Shown here: positions 49,201-64,000 of the stretch, piece after piece
Numbering within the stretch: position 1 is the stretch's first letter
Layout: every line of letters begins with the position of its first letter
NCBI RefSeq assembly: GCF_018320785.1
Contig: NC_054866.1
Span: 38,975,000-39,038,999 of the forward strand
Origin: Cheilinus undulatus
Lineage: Eukaryota > Chordata > Actinopteri > Labriformes > Labridae
DNA length: 64,000 nucleotides
Reading direction: 5' to 3'
Translations under genes and position numbers: made by a program
The notes under the pieces: generated by a model
Databases searched by the model: none
What the model saw: the letters and a program-made list of their open reading frames with translations, nothing else
What the model was told of the DNA's origin: nothing

Positions 49201-50122
49201 ACCACCAGACTCCCCGTGATAGAAACCATCAGCGTCTTTGTCTCCACTGACCTAATGAAGGAAGAAACACAAACTTTCGTTACGTATTTTTATGAAAATA
49301 CAAGAAAGTGAATACCAGTGTGAATGGTTTTGTTATGGTCTGTCTTTGTCTGATGTTAAGACTTCTTCTTTGCCAGGCCTCCTTTGAAAATAGATTTTTT
49401 AGAGGGGATACTCCCGGTGAAATAAAGGTTCAATAAAAAAAAAACCAGTGTGTGATGGATGTTAAAGTAGTTTAGTGTCTTTGTTACATAGTTTAGAAAG
49501 TGTGCAGGGTCCTGAGACTCATTGCATGGTTGGCTTTCCACCTTTTAAGACCCCAACCTCTTTAGTTTCTTGAGTTTGTTTCCATTGATCATATGCTTAG
49601 ACTTTGGGTTCAGTTGAAGCCCTAACACTTGCTGTGTAGTCTCAATGGAAAAGCGGCAAATGTCATCAATCAGTTGAAAAAGGTGACAGGAAATGAAGAG
49701 AACGCCCAGATCTTCTGCACACTCTTTGGCCTGAATATGGTACAAACAGGAAATGTTCTTCAATCAAGTTTTTCAACCAAGGAAGTGAGGAAATACATCT
49801 CAAATTATGAAATGTTACTGCAGTTAAAGGGCATTTCTTAACATTTTTTCCAGCGAGACTTTTACATTTGATTTCAAATCAAAATACTTTTGTTTACCTT
49901 GATGATCTGGCCTGGTACAAACGGCAGCTCCTCAGCAGCCGTCTCATGGTTGGGCGACATGGCAGCAGGGTTGTATGGGTAAAGTGCCACAAATAATCGG
50001 ACGCTGGTAGGTATGGATACCTGGCTCGCAGTCTCGAGCTCCCATTCTCTGATATCTTCAGGTGTAGCAATCCTCACCTCATCTGGATATATCAAAACAT
50101 CCAATGACAGGCTTGTCTCCAT
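46294..50122 (-). CDS. RIM-binding-protein-type SH3 pair (SH3-2 and SH3-3)
   Basis: Five exons read in phase: about 50122-49898, 49251-49095, 46730-46609, 46507-46436, 46359-46294. First SH3: LFVALYPYNPAAMSPN, ELPFVPGQIIK, then GDKDADGFYHGESGG and YVPSNMVAEI. Second SH3: RMVALFDYDPWESSPNPDSE, GFRSGDIIYVLGEMDQDGFY, then GDLHGRRGLVPSNYLQPL, and the protein stops three residues on. The MSPN/SSPN and EEELPF pattern is typical of the last two SH3 domains of RIMBP1/2/3 (TSPOAP1 family), which bind proline-rich motifs in RIM and calcium channels. The 5' limit is unsure: ATG at 50122 follows an in-frame TAA, giving 213 aa if it is the start. I found no fibronectin-III or first-SH3 exons up to 58.9 kb. 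It may be a short paralogue or the tail of a larger gene. Confidence 0.75.
48165..48612 (+). repeat. hAT-like dispersed repeat, copy B
   Basis: Starts AGAGCTGAATGATTTGGAAC and ends AATTGCCCGGCCCAACTGA. It shares ordered blocks with 24030-24465. Lies in intron 2 of the SH3 gene. Confidence 0.6.
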
Positions 50123-50750
50123 TTACAGCAGCAGGAGCAGCAGTGAGAGCGTCCACTCTTCGACCGTCTACTTGGCTGACAGATGGCTGCTGGAGACGGC
50201 AGACCTGTCCCTACTCTTATCCTAATTTGAAGTAACTAAGCTAAGCAGAAGAAGGTGTAATCCTCTTTGAAGACAGAAGAACGATTCATTAGTTCAGCAC
50301 AGCCTGTTGCTGTGTAGACTCTGCAGTAATAGTTTTACACAGGTTACCAAGGAACAGCTAATTTATTATTTGGTTTGACTAGAATGACCTTCTTTGTGAA
50401 ATCTGGGTGAAAACATCATTAAAGGGCTACTAAATGCAAAAAATATGTCACAAAAATTGAGGTTTTAAGGATAAATAGCAGGGTTCATCCTCAAAATGTG
50501 GATGCTTATGTCAAGAAAAGTGTCTAAAACTATCAAATGAAAGGTTTTATTTTCCTAGACATCAACATGTCATCTTGGTAAACAACTGGATTATAGACAA
50601 AAAGTGAGAATTAATTAAAATCAGCCTTTTTAGGATTAATCCAGATCTTGTAGTCCCAAGTTTTGCATTTTCATCACACAAACTGGTGAAAAACCACATT
50701 TTTGATTCTGAAACATCACATAAAAATGGGAAAAAAAACTTTACCGTTGA

Positions 50751-50914
50751 AGCATTAGCGAAATCTTAATCCTCTTGGCAACATAAACCCATTCATTAGT
50801 GACAGCAGGCGGTATATTTTCTCCCTCCACCAGGACTTGACCCAGTTTACACGTCACCGAAAGTCGACACTTCCTCTGTTGACCTCTGGCCAGGTCAGCA
50901 GGTGATAATCTGCT
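50751..50914 (-). other. Possible additional exon upstream of the SH3 gene
   Basis: The minus strand has a strong acceptor (CTCTTCCTCTGCAG), about 54 open codons (LSPADLARGQQRKCRLSVTC, then KLGQVLVEGENIPPAVTNEW), and a donor (CG/GTAAAG). The phase does not join simply with the SH3 exon at 50.1 kb. No domain recognised. Could be an upstream exon of the same gene or chance. Confidence 0.3.
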
Positions 50915-51650
50915 CCTGCAGAGGAAGAGACGGTTTAAACAACTCTGTTTGCATGAGACTGTTGCCACGTTTAGACAATTCATTAACAGGGATTTATAGC
51001 CATTCTGGGATACTGAGAGGTAATCCTAAATGCTTTGTCTGGGCATACATCAGTGCTTCCCAAAAAAGGTTTGATATCTGATGGCTCAGATATGGACGTG
51101 GGCTGGCATGCCCTCATCCAGACTGGATTGGTTGGGTAGACACAACACATACTGGCACTCATTAAAGGCCAACATGTCAGCAGACATGATAAGAGGCATT
51201 CTGCAACAAGTGAGTCTTGCTTGGAACAATTGGACCAAGATTATTTGGCTCAACTCAGAAATAAGAGTAATTATTATCCTTTGACTCCCAAGTGGCTCTT
51301 CCTTTGTTATCATTTTTTTATCTTTATTGTGCCTTTAAAACAAAAATAGACAAACTAAGAAACCATCTCTCAGAGTAGAGAGGGGCCTGGCTGCAAACCA
51401 CAGATCTCAGACACCTTCCCCAACAGACCACTACTATGAGACGCCACCACTGTCAAAACAGAAGTTACATTATTTCCTGGTATAGTGTATTTACTGTTTT
51501 AGATTTTTTTTAAAAATTCAACTACATTGTTAAACAAAGTCTGGATGTTACATTCATCAAATAATCACATTCAAACATTACAGACTAAGAAACATTTCAT
51601 AAATAAAACAGAAAAAAGGTCAGAGGTCTAAGCAGATGATGGCTCCCTTT
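50915..51650. other. Spacer, no gene seen
   Basis: I see no coding domain, RNA gene or named repeat. Confidence 0.4.
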
Positions 51651-51654
51651 CGCT

Positions 51655-52710
51655 TTGTTAGCTTAAGCTAAAGCTAATGTAGCTAAGTAAGCTATGCAGC
51701 TAACATTACTACCAAGCCAATGTAGCTACCTTAGCTTTAGCAACATATGCTTTAGGTAACATAGCTATGTAGCTAATGTAACTAAAGCAAACATAGCTAC
51801 TGTGGCTAATGTTTGCTGCATAGCTATGTTAGCTTTTAGTATAAGCTAAGGTTATTAACATAGCTTTGTTAACTTGAGCTTGAGCTTTGTTGGCAATGTA
51901 GCTACGTAATTGATATAGCTTACATAGCTAACAAACCTTTTTATCTTAAGCCTTAGCTACATAGTTACATAATCTTTGTAGCCTACATAGCTAAAGTAGT
52001 TGACATAGCTTTGTTAGTTTTAGCCTTAGCTACGTTGTCTATGAAACTTTCATGGCTTATGTAGGTGATATCGCTTCGTTACAGTCAGGGCGACTGTGGA
52101 TCAGTAAGTAGAGTCAGTTGTCTTGCAATCAGAAAGTTGCAGGTTTGATCCCTAGCTCCTGCAGTCAAATCTTGGACATGACAACCTCAATTTGCTCCCA
52201 CTGCTTTGTGGGTGGGTATGGATGTGTTTGAATGGGATTAGCTAATACAGGGGTCAATCCTCCCTAGCAACCTCTGCCATCAGTGTGTGAATGTGAATTG
52301 AATGAAGTGAAAGGGTGTGAATGGGTAGATATGACCTGCTGTGTAAAAGTGTGTCGAGTAGTCAGATGACTAGAAAAGCGCTATACAAGCTCAAGTCCAT
52401 CCCCATTATCTATGTAGTTCCATTAGCTGTTAGAGTGTTTCTTTAACTGAAGACAAACTTTTTTTCCATGAGTAGACTTTACTCGTCTTTTTTTAGACGT
52501 CTTGTAATCTGGTTTTTGCAGGTCAGGTTTTTGACTTTTAACTTATAGTTTCCTAAACCTCAGTTTAACCCTTACCCTAACATGTACTGAAAGTTTAATC
52601 CAGTTTTATTGTGAAAGTTTTTGCATGTATTCCTGTCCTGACAGATGCGGTGTCTCACAGTTGTGGTCTGCAAAATAGGGCGCCTGAAAGCTGTAGTCTG
52701 CAGATTAACT
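51655..52710. repeat. AGCTA-rich repeat plus shared flank, copy 2
   Basis: Long run of degenerate TAGCTACATAGCTAA words (51655-52080), then a tRNA-derived SINE, then a flank (about 52520-52705) that matches two other places: CTGTCCTGACAG... with 38948-39025, and the GGTCAGGTTTTT... stretch with about 57719-57800. Confidence 0.65.
52086..52402 (+). mobile_element. tRNA-derived SINE
   Basis: The head CAGGGCGACTGTGGATCAGT has a box A (TGGATCAGTAAGT) and a box B (GGTTTGATCCC at about 52142). The body is SINE-like and the tail ends GAAAAGCGCTATACAAGCTC. This is a recurring teleost SINE type. Inserted in the AGCTA repeat. Confidence 0.8.
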
Positions 52711-52905
52711 GTCTTATCAGAGTCAGTTTCCATGAATCATTTAAGGAGCTGTCAACATGTGACACACCCCGACTCCCTTGTTATTGATATGTTGAACTGA
52801 GTTGTCATTTCAGTGGCACCAGTACCCCACAAGTTATTTTCTACAGTATATCATTGTGTCCTTTAAAAGCGTGTTTGTGACAAAATGAGGGAGAAAAATG
52901 GTTGA

Positions 52906-53215
52906 AGGTGCATCTTAAATAAATTAGAATATCATTCAAAAGTATATTTTTTTCCTCCATATAGTCCAGATTTACCTTAAACAAAGTGAAACATTTCAAG
53001 ACTTTTCTTGGCAAATTGGACTTTTTTTTTTTTTCTTTTTTTACAATATTCTAATAACGTGGAATGGGGGATATTCCTTTTTATTTTTGTGAGCTTTAAG
53101 CTTCAAATATTTTACATTGTCATGCTGAATCTAGCATTCATGGAAGTTCAACTTCTTGGGCTGAATCATAGAAAAAAGAAATGTTTCATAATATTCTATT
53201 TTTTAAGATGCACCT
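52906..53215. mobile_element. MITE with AGGTGCATCTTAAA ends
   Basis: Left AGGTGCATCTTAAATAAATT and right (reverse complement) AGGTGCATCTTAAAAAATAG, followed in both by AGAATAT. About 310 bp, non-coding. Matches the ends of a mariner-like family common in fish (from memory). Confidence 0.75.
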
Positions 53216-55015
53216 GTATATGGGTCATACTCGCACAGTGCACCCGCACAAACTGCTAACATGATATCAGCTTCCTGAACATCTCATCTTTACAAATTTT
53301 ACTTCCATTTTCATCCACAAGAGGGAGCAGTTCGTACTGTTTTCTATACTCACTCTCTGAAACACCTTGGAGACACTGATGTTTGTGATGCTGAATTTAA
53401 AAATGCTTTTCCGTTGCCTTAACTAAGCATCTTCTGCTCCCTGTGTTTTATCGAATTGCTACAGAATCCAGTCTGCACAGCAGAGTTTGCCCTTTGCATT
53501 GCTCTCTAACATTTAGCCTTGAGGACAGGAAGTGCTCGATCTCATATTACAGTTCAGAGGCGCCCTGTGAGCTGCTCTGCAAAAAATGATTATGTCATGC
53601 TGGATGAAAAAAATGCAGAAACTCTGAACTAAACATCTGGGCTGTGGAGAACATGATGAGAACATGGCGCAAAGTCTGCACAGGAATGTTTGCAGTCTTA
53701 TGTTTATAATTAATGACCACGTATAATCCTTCATTACAATCCAGACTTGGGCCAAAAACACTGACGCAGTGCCTCAATCAGTCTAGGAAGAGAAGGAGAA
53801 ACTGAAAAGGTCTGGAAAGGTTTCCAAAGAGAGATTTACAAACCCCAAAAGTTCTAATAAACCAATCATAACCTGATTTCTGGAGCTAACTGATGAAGTG
53901 GTAATGTAAAAGCAGAATGCTTTGTCAGAGAAAGGTTGTTATAACGGCACTCCTAGATTTTTGCTCAGTGATCTGTTTAATTCAGTGCATGCACCGATTA
54001 TTCTGGTTTATTCTGTTCTAATACATCTGAGCATGAGGAAAGTGATTGGTCTTTTATACCATCTGAGTTTTATAGTTTTCAATTTTTAAGTAGTTTGTAA
54101 CCTTCAGTTATTATTGATACTTACAGTTAAAATCAGGGAGTGCTATCATGATTTTGTTTGTTGTGTTGCATTTTAGTATGATGACAATAAACCCATATTG
54201 TATTTGTACTGTGACATGTACCGTACAGTATTGTTACTTGCATTATATTCTCATATATATTACTCATACAGTACCGTATCATGACTCCTATCTCAGGGCA
54301 GTGGTTCCCAATATTTTTTCCTAAGGGCCCCTCTTACTTGTATCTAAGAAAAGCTAAGCCACCTCAGGACTCACCTGGAAAAAATACACATCAATTTAAT
54401 AGTTTTCATTGACAAAGTCCCAACATTATAGGTCTACATACACTTATTCTTAACTAAAGATCTATGTATAAACTTATGACAGTATATTAGAAATACTATA
54501 ATATAGAGGATTTGAACCTGAAGTTCTTGAGTATAAAAGTCTTTAATTTACAAGAAAAAAATGTTTTTAAGTGTATGAGTTTTAAATGTGTGTGAACCAT
54601 TTTTGAGACATAAAGTCCAAAAGTCAAAAATGCAATCACTGCTTTCAGTTTGGTTTCTTGTATTTTTTTGTTTTTTACTTTACACCATTTTAGTTTTACA
54701 ATTTTAAAAACTTAAAATTTTTGAGTTTCTTATGTAACATTTTAAGACTTTAGCTCAGAAATTTTGAGTTTTTTTTCTCATAAATTCCGACTTTTAAACT
54801 CAGATATTCTGAGTGTTTTCCTGTAAATATGACTTTGTAATCTCTAAAAAACTGAAAGTTTTTTTCACCAAAAAATGTGACTTTTTGATCAAAATGAACA
54901 GATTCTCTTAATTTTCTTTGTCATTTATGTTGGTCCTAACAGAGTATGTGGAATGTAAACTACAGCCACTTTTAACCCCAACCCAACCCACCCTAACCCA
55001 CGTTGGAGAAAATAA

Positions 55016-55061
<46 letters not shown>

Positions 55062-56082
55062 TCCCAAAAAAGGGCTAAGGGGGAATTCACAAGAAGTACA
55101 GAACAAATCAAAGCAAAATAGTTTAAAGAATAAACTACTTTGGATAATAAAAGACATAAGGTAACTTGAAATGAGATTATATGATTTTGTGCCATTGGAA
55201 ATCACTCAGACTAGCTTTTTGTAAAACCATACAGCAAAACAATGCAAGCCTTACTGCAGGAGGGGTAAAAGTACCAATAATTTAATGATAAATGATGATA
55301 TAACAACTGATATAAACTCATCTGAATTAAAAATTGAGTGATTAATTATGAATTGATTAATTCAATGTTCTTTTGATGAAAACTGTTACAATTTGATGAA
55401 AGTAGTGGAAAATTTTTTTATCATTTTGATTGTTTTTCAGTCGTTGTTTATCACTGACAGTGTAAACATTGTCATTTATCATTTAAGGATAGAGGTCTAA
55501 AAAGGGGAAAGGAACAAAAAAATGTGTGGTTTGAATGTTCCTGCATTAAAAAGCATGTCAATTAAAATATTCAGCAATGACGATGTTTTTTTAGAGGAGC
55601 CCCACAAGATCAACCAGGAGCAGTTGGTCTGCAGGCTGATCAGGCTCAACTCCTGCCCCACATTGACACAGGACAGGAGGTATGATGGACAGACCCACTG
55701 GCCAACTGTTCCTGGTTAAGTTTGTGGAACTTCTCAACTCCCAAAAAAATGGAGAACATTTCCAAATCAACATCAAATTTTGTGAAATGTTGTAATTAAG
55801 TTATGAAATAGTATCCAAGTCTTTAAAGACTCTTAGTCCCTCGCCTCTTCAGCTTCTTGCAGTTTAGACATAGAAGTTGAGAGTGGAGGCACGCTCTTTA
55901 TTTTTTGACAGAGTAAAAACAATCGCCTGCTGCAAATAATAAATGTCTAGGTGACAGAATTATATGGTGATTCTACAACACATAATTTTTGTTCCTTTGA
56001 CATTCATCATGTCTCACAGAGATGAAAAATGTCAAAGTAACAAAAATCGTATGTCACAAAAATTACAGATTGTAAACCAGTG
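53216..56082. other. Intergenic stretch with low-complexity sequence
   Basis: Degenerate TTTTGAGTTTTTT repeats at about 54600-54890, a poly-T run at about 55020-55057, and a repeat fragment near 54299. No gene recognised. Confidence 0.45.
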
Positions 56083-56380
56083 GTTCTTAACTGGTCAGCC
56101 TCAGGACCCACCATCAATTCCTCAATGAGAAAATGCAACCAAAATTTTTGGTATTATTCAACCAATCTGATTTATTTGATGAAAAATAGAGCAGTTAGGC
56201 TGCAAGACAGCACAAAACATGACAAATCCAAGAGACTGTGCAAAACAAGCATGTTTTAAAAGAGTTTCTTGGACTTTGGTGCAGTTTTAGTTAATAGGAG
56301 CACATTTGCAACCCACTGAAAAAGGTACCACGACACAGTTTTGGGTCCCGACCCAGCATGAGGGCCACTGCTGTGAATGC
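56083..56380. repeat. hAT-type MITE
   Basis: Begins CCAGTGGTTCTTAACTGGTC and ends GGGTCCCGACCCAGCATGAG followed by GGCCACTGCTG. These ends are typical of hAT-derived MITEs. Non-coding. Confidence 0.6.
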
Positions 56381-57804
56381 TAAAAAGTTATAAACCACAT
56401 TTATTTATGATGCATAATAAGTTTTCATTGTCTTAATTTCTATCATCACTTTTTCTTGTTATCACTCTTGAGGTCCCTTTACTCAAACGACAATGAAACT
56501 GTTTGCACTGTTAATGGTAAATGAATGAAAAACAATCAAAATGAGAAAAATGTGACACTCTTTTTATCAAACTGCAACAACTTTCATCAAGTTAACCTCA
56601 AATTTTCAAATCCCTTCATATTTAATCACCACATTTTTAATTCAAAAGCATTTTTATCACCCTATTTTCTTAATTCACGTGTCTTCATCACCTTCGATTT
56701 TATAATTTCATTTTGTTACTCTCACCCCTCATAGTCCTGTCCAGCATATTGACAATGAAAGCTAGTACCGTACCAAGCTTCCGCTTTTTCTTCCCAGAGA
56801 TCTTAAAACAAAATGAAAATCAGCTCCCTGGCCCAGGTTTTCTGTGTCCCTACAACCATGGTAATGATTTAGGAGCTAAGCTGGAGGGCAAACCTTTCAA
56901 TCTTCAAACCTCACACTGAGGAAAAGCTCTGGCTAGAGACTGGAACAACATCATGGATACAGACAGCCAGATGAGTTTCCTTTGTAGGGTGGTTGGGGGT
57001 AACAAGCTCAAACATCTGGAGCAACCTGTTGCTTCTCACAAAAGGTGCCAGTTTGGCATCTGATCAGGATGATAATCAAGAATCAATTTAGTAATCATAC
57101 AATGTTATTATCATCTGGCTGGGACCTCTTTGGGTCCTCTAGGAGTAGCGGGAGAACATTAGGCAAAGCAATATTTGGAATATACCTTGTTAAGCCAGCT
57201 GCCAATTTAAAATGGCCTTGAATGAGTAGAACAGGGAGTGATGGATGAATAATGATGGAAGTGTCATCATTAGTGGCCAGTGAAAATCTCAGAGGTGAAC
57301 AGAATGGTCCATAACTTCAGTTTAAATCTGGTCCAGGATCAAGCAGAATGCATCAGTTGAGTAACCTTGCAAAGCAGATGGATACGCCCATTTCCTTGTG
57401 TCTCACTGGCGAATCCATCTTGCAAAGCTCCCCGTTTGAACTGTTTGGGCCAGGTTAGAAAGTGAAAGGACCAATCAGTGACGGGGGGCAGAACTTGTGG
57501 CTGCGGCGGAGTCATGACGTGAGCAAGCAGCAACAACAGGTTGGTGGAGTAATGGTGGAAGACATTAGCATGGATGCTGCTAAGCACCAGTTTTATCAGA
57601 ACTTGACGACATTTCTTCATTAAAAGAACAAAGAACAGCAGTGAGTTGTTTTCTTTTCAAAAACGACAAAATTTGTGTACTGACATGTCTGTGGTCTTCA
57701 TAGTTTGTGCTATGCAGTAGGTCAGGTTTTTTAACTTTTGGTATTCTAACCTTAACCCTAAACAGAAGCTAAATCAGTTTTTATTTCAAAGGTTTTCATA
57801 TGTA
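56381..57804. other. Intergenic stretch with a decayed repeat
   Basis: About 57410-57660 (GTGACGGGGGGCAGAACTTG, GAGCAAGCAGCAACAACAGG) resembles a teleost repeat whose coding part is unknown to me. About 57719-57800 matches 52525-52620. No host gene is seen. Confidence 0.4.
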
Positions 57805-58344
57805 CAGTGCTTAACAAATTTATTAGACAAGCCACCCAAAGTAAGGTTTATGCCACAGTTGCCCTAAATTAACAGCATTGGTAATTACCAAAATCATTTT
57901 TTTATGTTTCTGTAATGGTTAATACACCAATATGTAGAAGCTATTTAACCCAAATGATATTTTTAATGCTCAAATATAATTATTACTATTTTCCATGCAT
58001 TTTCAAATTTACTGGTTTACAAAAAAACTGAAAAAATAGTAAAGCACATTATTATTTCTTGATTAATATGTTGAATTATAGTTATTTACTTGCATTCCTG
58101 AACAGAAAAATTAGTTTTAGTGGTTGAATGTTATGCTGGATTAATTTCTCAGAGAAGCCCAGTATGCCGGCTCAAATTTGGGTTTAAAAAGGTGAACTCA
58201 GTTTGAAATTCCTCATTCCTGTTCAAAATGGTAAAACGTGGAGAGCTCACTGAAAATGAAAGAGTCCACATTAAAGCATTTCATGATGCTGGATGGTCTC
58301 TGAGACGAATATGACAGGTGGTCTGATAAATTTGTTAAGCACTG
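57805..58344 (+). mobile_element. Tc1-derived MITE, copy B, with transposase start
   Basis: 540 bp flanked by TA; ends CAGTGCTTAACAAATTTATT and its complement. It matches 36352-36902 reversed. At 58228-58314 is a short frame [20 protein letters not shown] then AGWSLRRI and a stop, which is the start of a Tc1/mariner transposase, showing the parent family. Confidence 0.88.
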
Positions 58345-58729
58345 TATTTCTTTTGTAAGATGTACAGCGCCTCAGCTGAACCGCCAATGAGTGTGGCGGT
58401 ATGATTGATGTGCAGCTAGACTGACTTGAAACAAGGATTTTTGGATGCTTGTGTATGTTAGGGTTTTTGCAGCCAGCCTCAAGTGGTCATTCAGGGACAC
58501 TAGAGATTTTTGGATATCCACTTGCAGACTTCATGATGTCGTTTGTGATCCTCTTCTCATCATCACTCTGCTTGTGCATGCCTCTGGGTTAGGAGGACTC
58601 CATTTCCCACAAGGCCTTTGGTCCAGCTGCTTCCATCCATCCCATCCGTCCATTCCCTTTAAGCCTGGCCCTCTGCTTCCCTTGTATGGAGTGTTACATC
58701 ATTGGCACAGACTCCCACCTTTCTGAGTG

Positions 58730-62874
<4,145 letters not shown>

Positions 62875-63640
62875 AGAAAAACCACACTTCGAAAAAAAAT
62901 ATATGAAGGGCCGGTGGACTTTGGCAGCCGCTTTTGCCGATGACACTACCGCAGCAGCAGTTCTTTATTTTTCCATGTGTTAAAAGAAAAGAATCAAAAG
63001 AGAGGTGAGAGTGGAGGTTAAATCTTAGTTTAAATATATATAGAAATATATATACAGTTGAAGGGGGCCTCCGTCTTCTTGATTTTCTCTTTGACATTTG
63101 CCAAAACCACAGATATGTCAGTCAATCAGCCTGAAGTGGTTGTTGTTGGATTGAAATGGCAGCCTCACACTGGCATAGGAACTGATCTTGTTCTGTCAAG
63201 ATAAGCTGCTTAGTTAGGTTTTTGCGTGATAAGAGATGCATTTGAGTCACTTGAGAGAGAAAATGCTTGAATGGGAATGCCTCACAAAACTAGTTTGCAT
63301 TGGTTCCAGTCATAGTCTAATAAGAAAAAAGGGCCCTGAAAGCTATTGATCATAATCTCACGCTAACAATGAAAAAAAGAGGGAAGTATAAACCGATTAG
63401 TCCCCCCCCCTCCTAAAAATAAAAAATTTAGAGGATAAATTATATTGGAGTTGGATAAAAGAAATCCTGATCCCTTACCTTCTGTCTAAAGTGTATTTGG
63501 CATCTCACAGATTAGTCGGTTATGTCACTGGAACCATAGATTCTTTTGGAGGTGAAGATTATAAAAGGCAGAGACTTAACGATATAAAACATAACAAAAA
63601 AGACAAAAAAATAAATAAAAGCAGCTTCAGAGTTTGTGGT
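62875..63640 (+). other. ywhag: 3' UTR of ywhag
   Basis: Follows the TAA stop. AATAAA occurs twice at 63609-63618, followed by a GT-rich stretch, a likely polyadenylation point near 63630. The vertebrate gamma 3' UTR is often longer, so transcripts may run on past 64000. Confidence 0.6.
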
Positions 63641-64000
63641 TTACTTCTGTGTTTGTTTTATTAAATGCACTTGCCTACTATACTGTTTCTTCAGTGTAAG
63701 ATGATGACAACAATAATATTCAATATTGTGCATGCTGGTGATGTATTTATATACAGTAGCTTGACTTTATTAACTTATACTGTGGGTGTTAAGTATTCAT
63801 ATGATTGAGAAAAACAGGCTTTGTCAGATGTTGATTTCTAATTTCTAATTTATTTTTTTTGTTATGGTTTTTGATTTGCTATACCAAAATGGTGATCGTA
63901 AAAATTGACCTGTAATGGGCCGTGCTATAGTGACATGCAATATGTGTATTTAATTTGTTAATGAAAGAAAAAAAAGGAAGATAAAAAACTCACCGATGAT

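Noticed and set aside
53513-53761. Minus-strand frame considered as an upstream exon of the SH3 gene
   Set aside because: No fibronectin-III or SH3 signature and no convincing splice sites.
54918-55205. Frames with poly-Phe and poly-Lys
   Set aside because: Products of the poly-T run near 55020-55057.

Overview
This is animal, and almost certainly ray-finned fish (teleost), genomic DNA. Its coding content is a few vertebrate multi-exon genes with GT-AG introns. They sit in AT-rich sequence packed with fish-type repeats: several Tc1/mariner elements, L1 and CR1/L2/Rex-like LINEs, a tRNA-derived SINE, many MITEs and ACTGTAAA-type tandem repeats. I see no bacterial operon, CRISPR array or phage-like system.

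Layout. 1-3.7 kb: a decayed L1-clade LINE on the minus strand, split by another element that carries a tRNA-like segment. 4.2-5 kb: a tandem repeat of about 120 bp. 6.55-8.1 kb: an unclassified DNA transposon with subterminal repeats. 8-12 kb: a CpG-rich promoter-like block and scattered exon-like pieces, apparently a minus-strand gene remnant. 13.3-15.15 kb: a Tc1 element whose transposase is split by a solo LTR. 15.7-31.7 kb: two tandem minus-strand copies of a DHRS11-type short-chain dehydrogenase/reductase, each with seven exons and an open frame of 255 codons. Copy 1 (15.7-24.7 kb) has Cys where the catalytic Ser should be and carries a LINE in an intron. Copy 2 (26.3-31.7 kb) keeps Ser and has a MITE in its upstream region. 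34.1-40.4 kb: a plus-strand, eight-exon, GPI-anchored carbonic anhydrase of the CA4 type (307 aa). 46.3-50.1 kb: minus-strand exons for two SH3 domains of the RIM-binding-protein family. 51.6-58.3 kb: repeats. 58.97-62.87 kb: ywhag (14-3-3 gamma), plus strand, two coding exons, 247 aa, with its 3' UTR running towards the window end.

The genes are not an operon and do not look like one pathway. 14-3-3 gamma is a phosphopeptide-binding adaptor. The RIMBP SH3 pair would act in presynaptic or scaffold contacts. The carbonic anhydrase is a surface CO2/bicarbonate enzyme. The DHRS11 pair are cytosolic NADP-dependent ketone/steroid reductases. The most interesting parts are evolutionary: the diverged duplicate dehydrogenases (lost catalytic Ser, an intron inversion, a promoter MITE), an isolated two-SH3 gene, nested transposons, and the 6.55-8.1 kb element. 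All exon boundaries are hand-derived from splice sites and reading-frame phase, with no transcript support.
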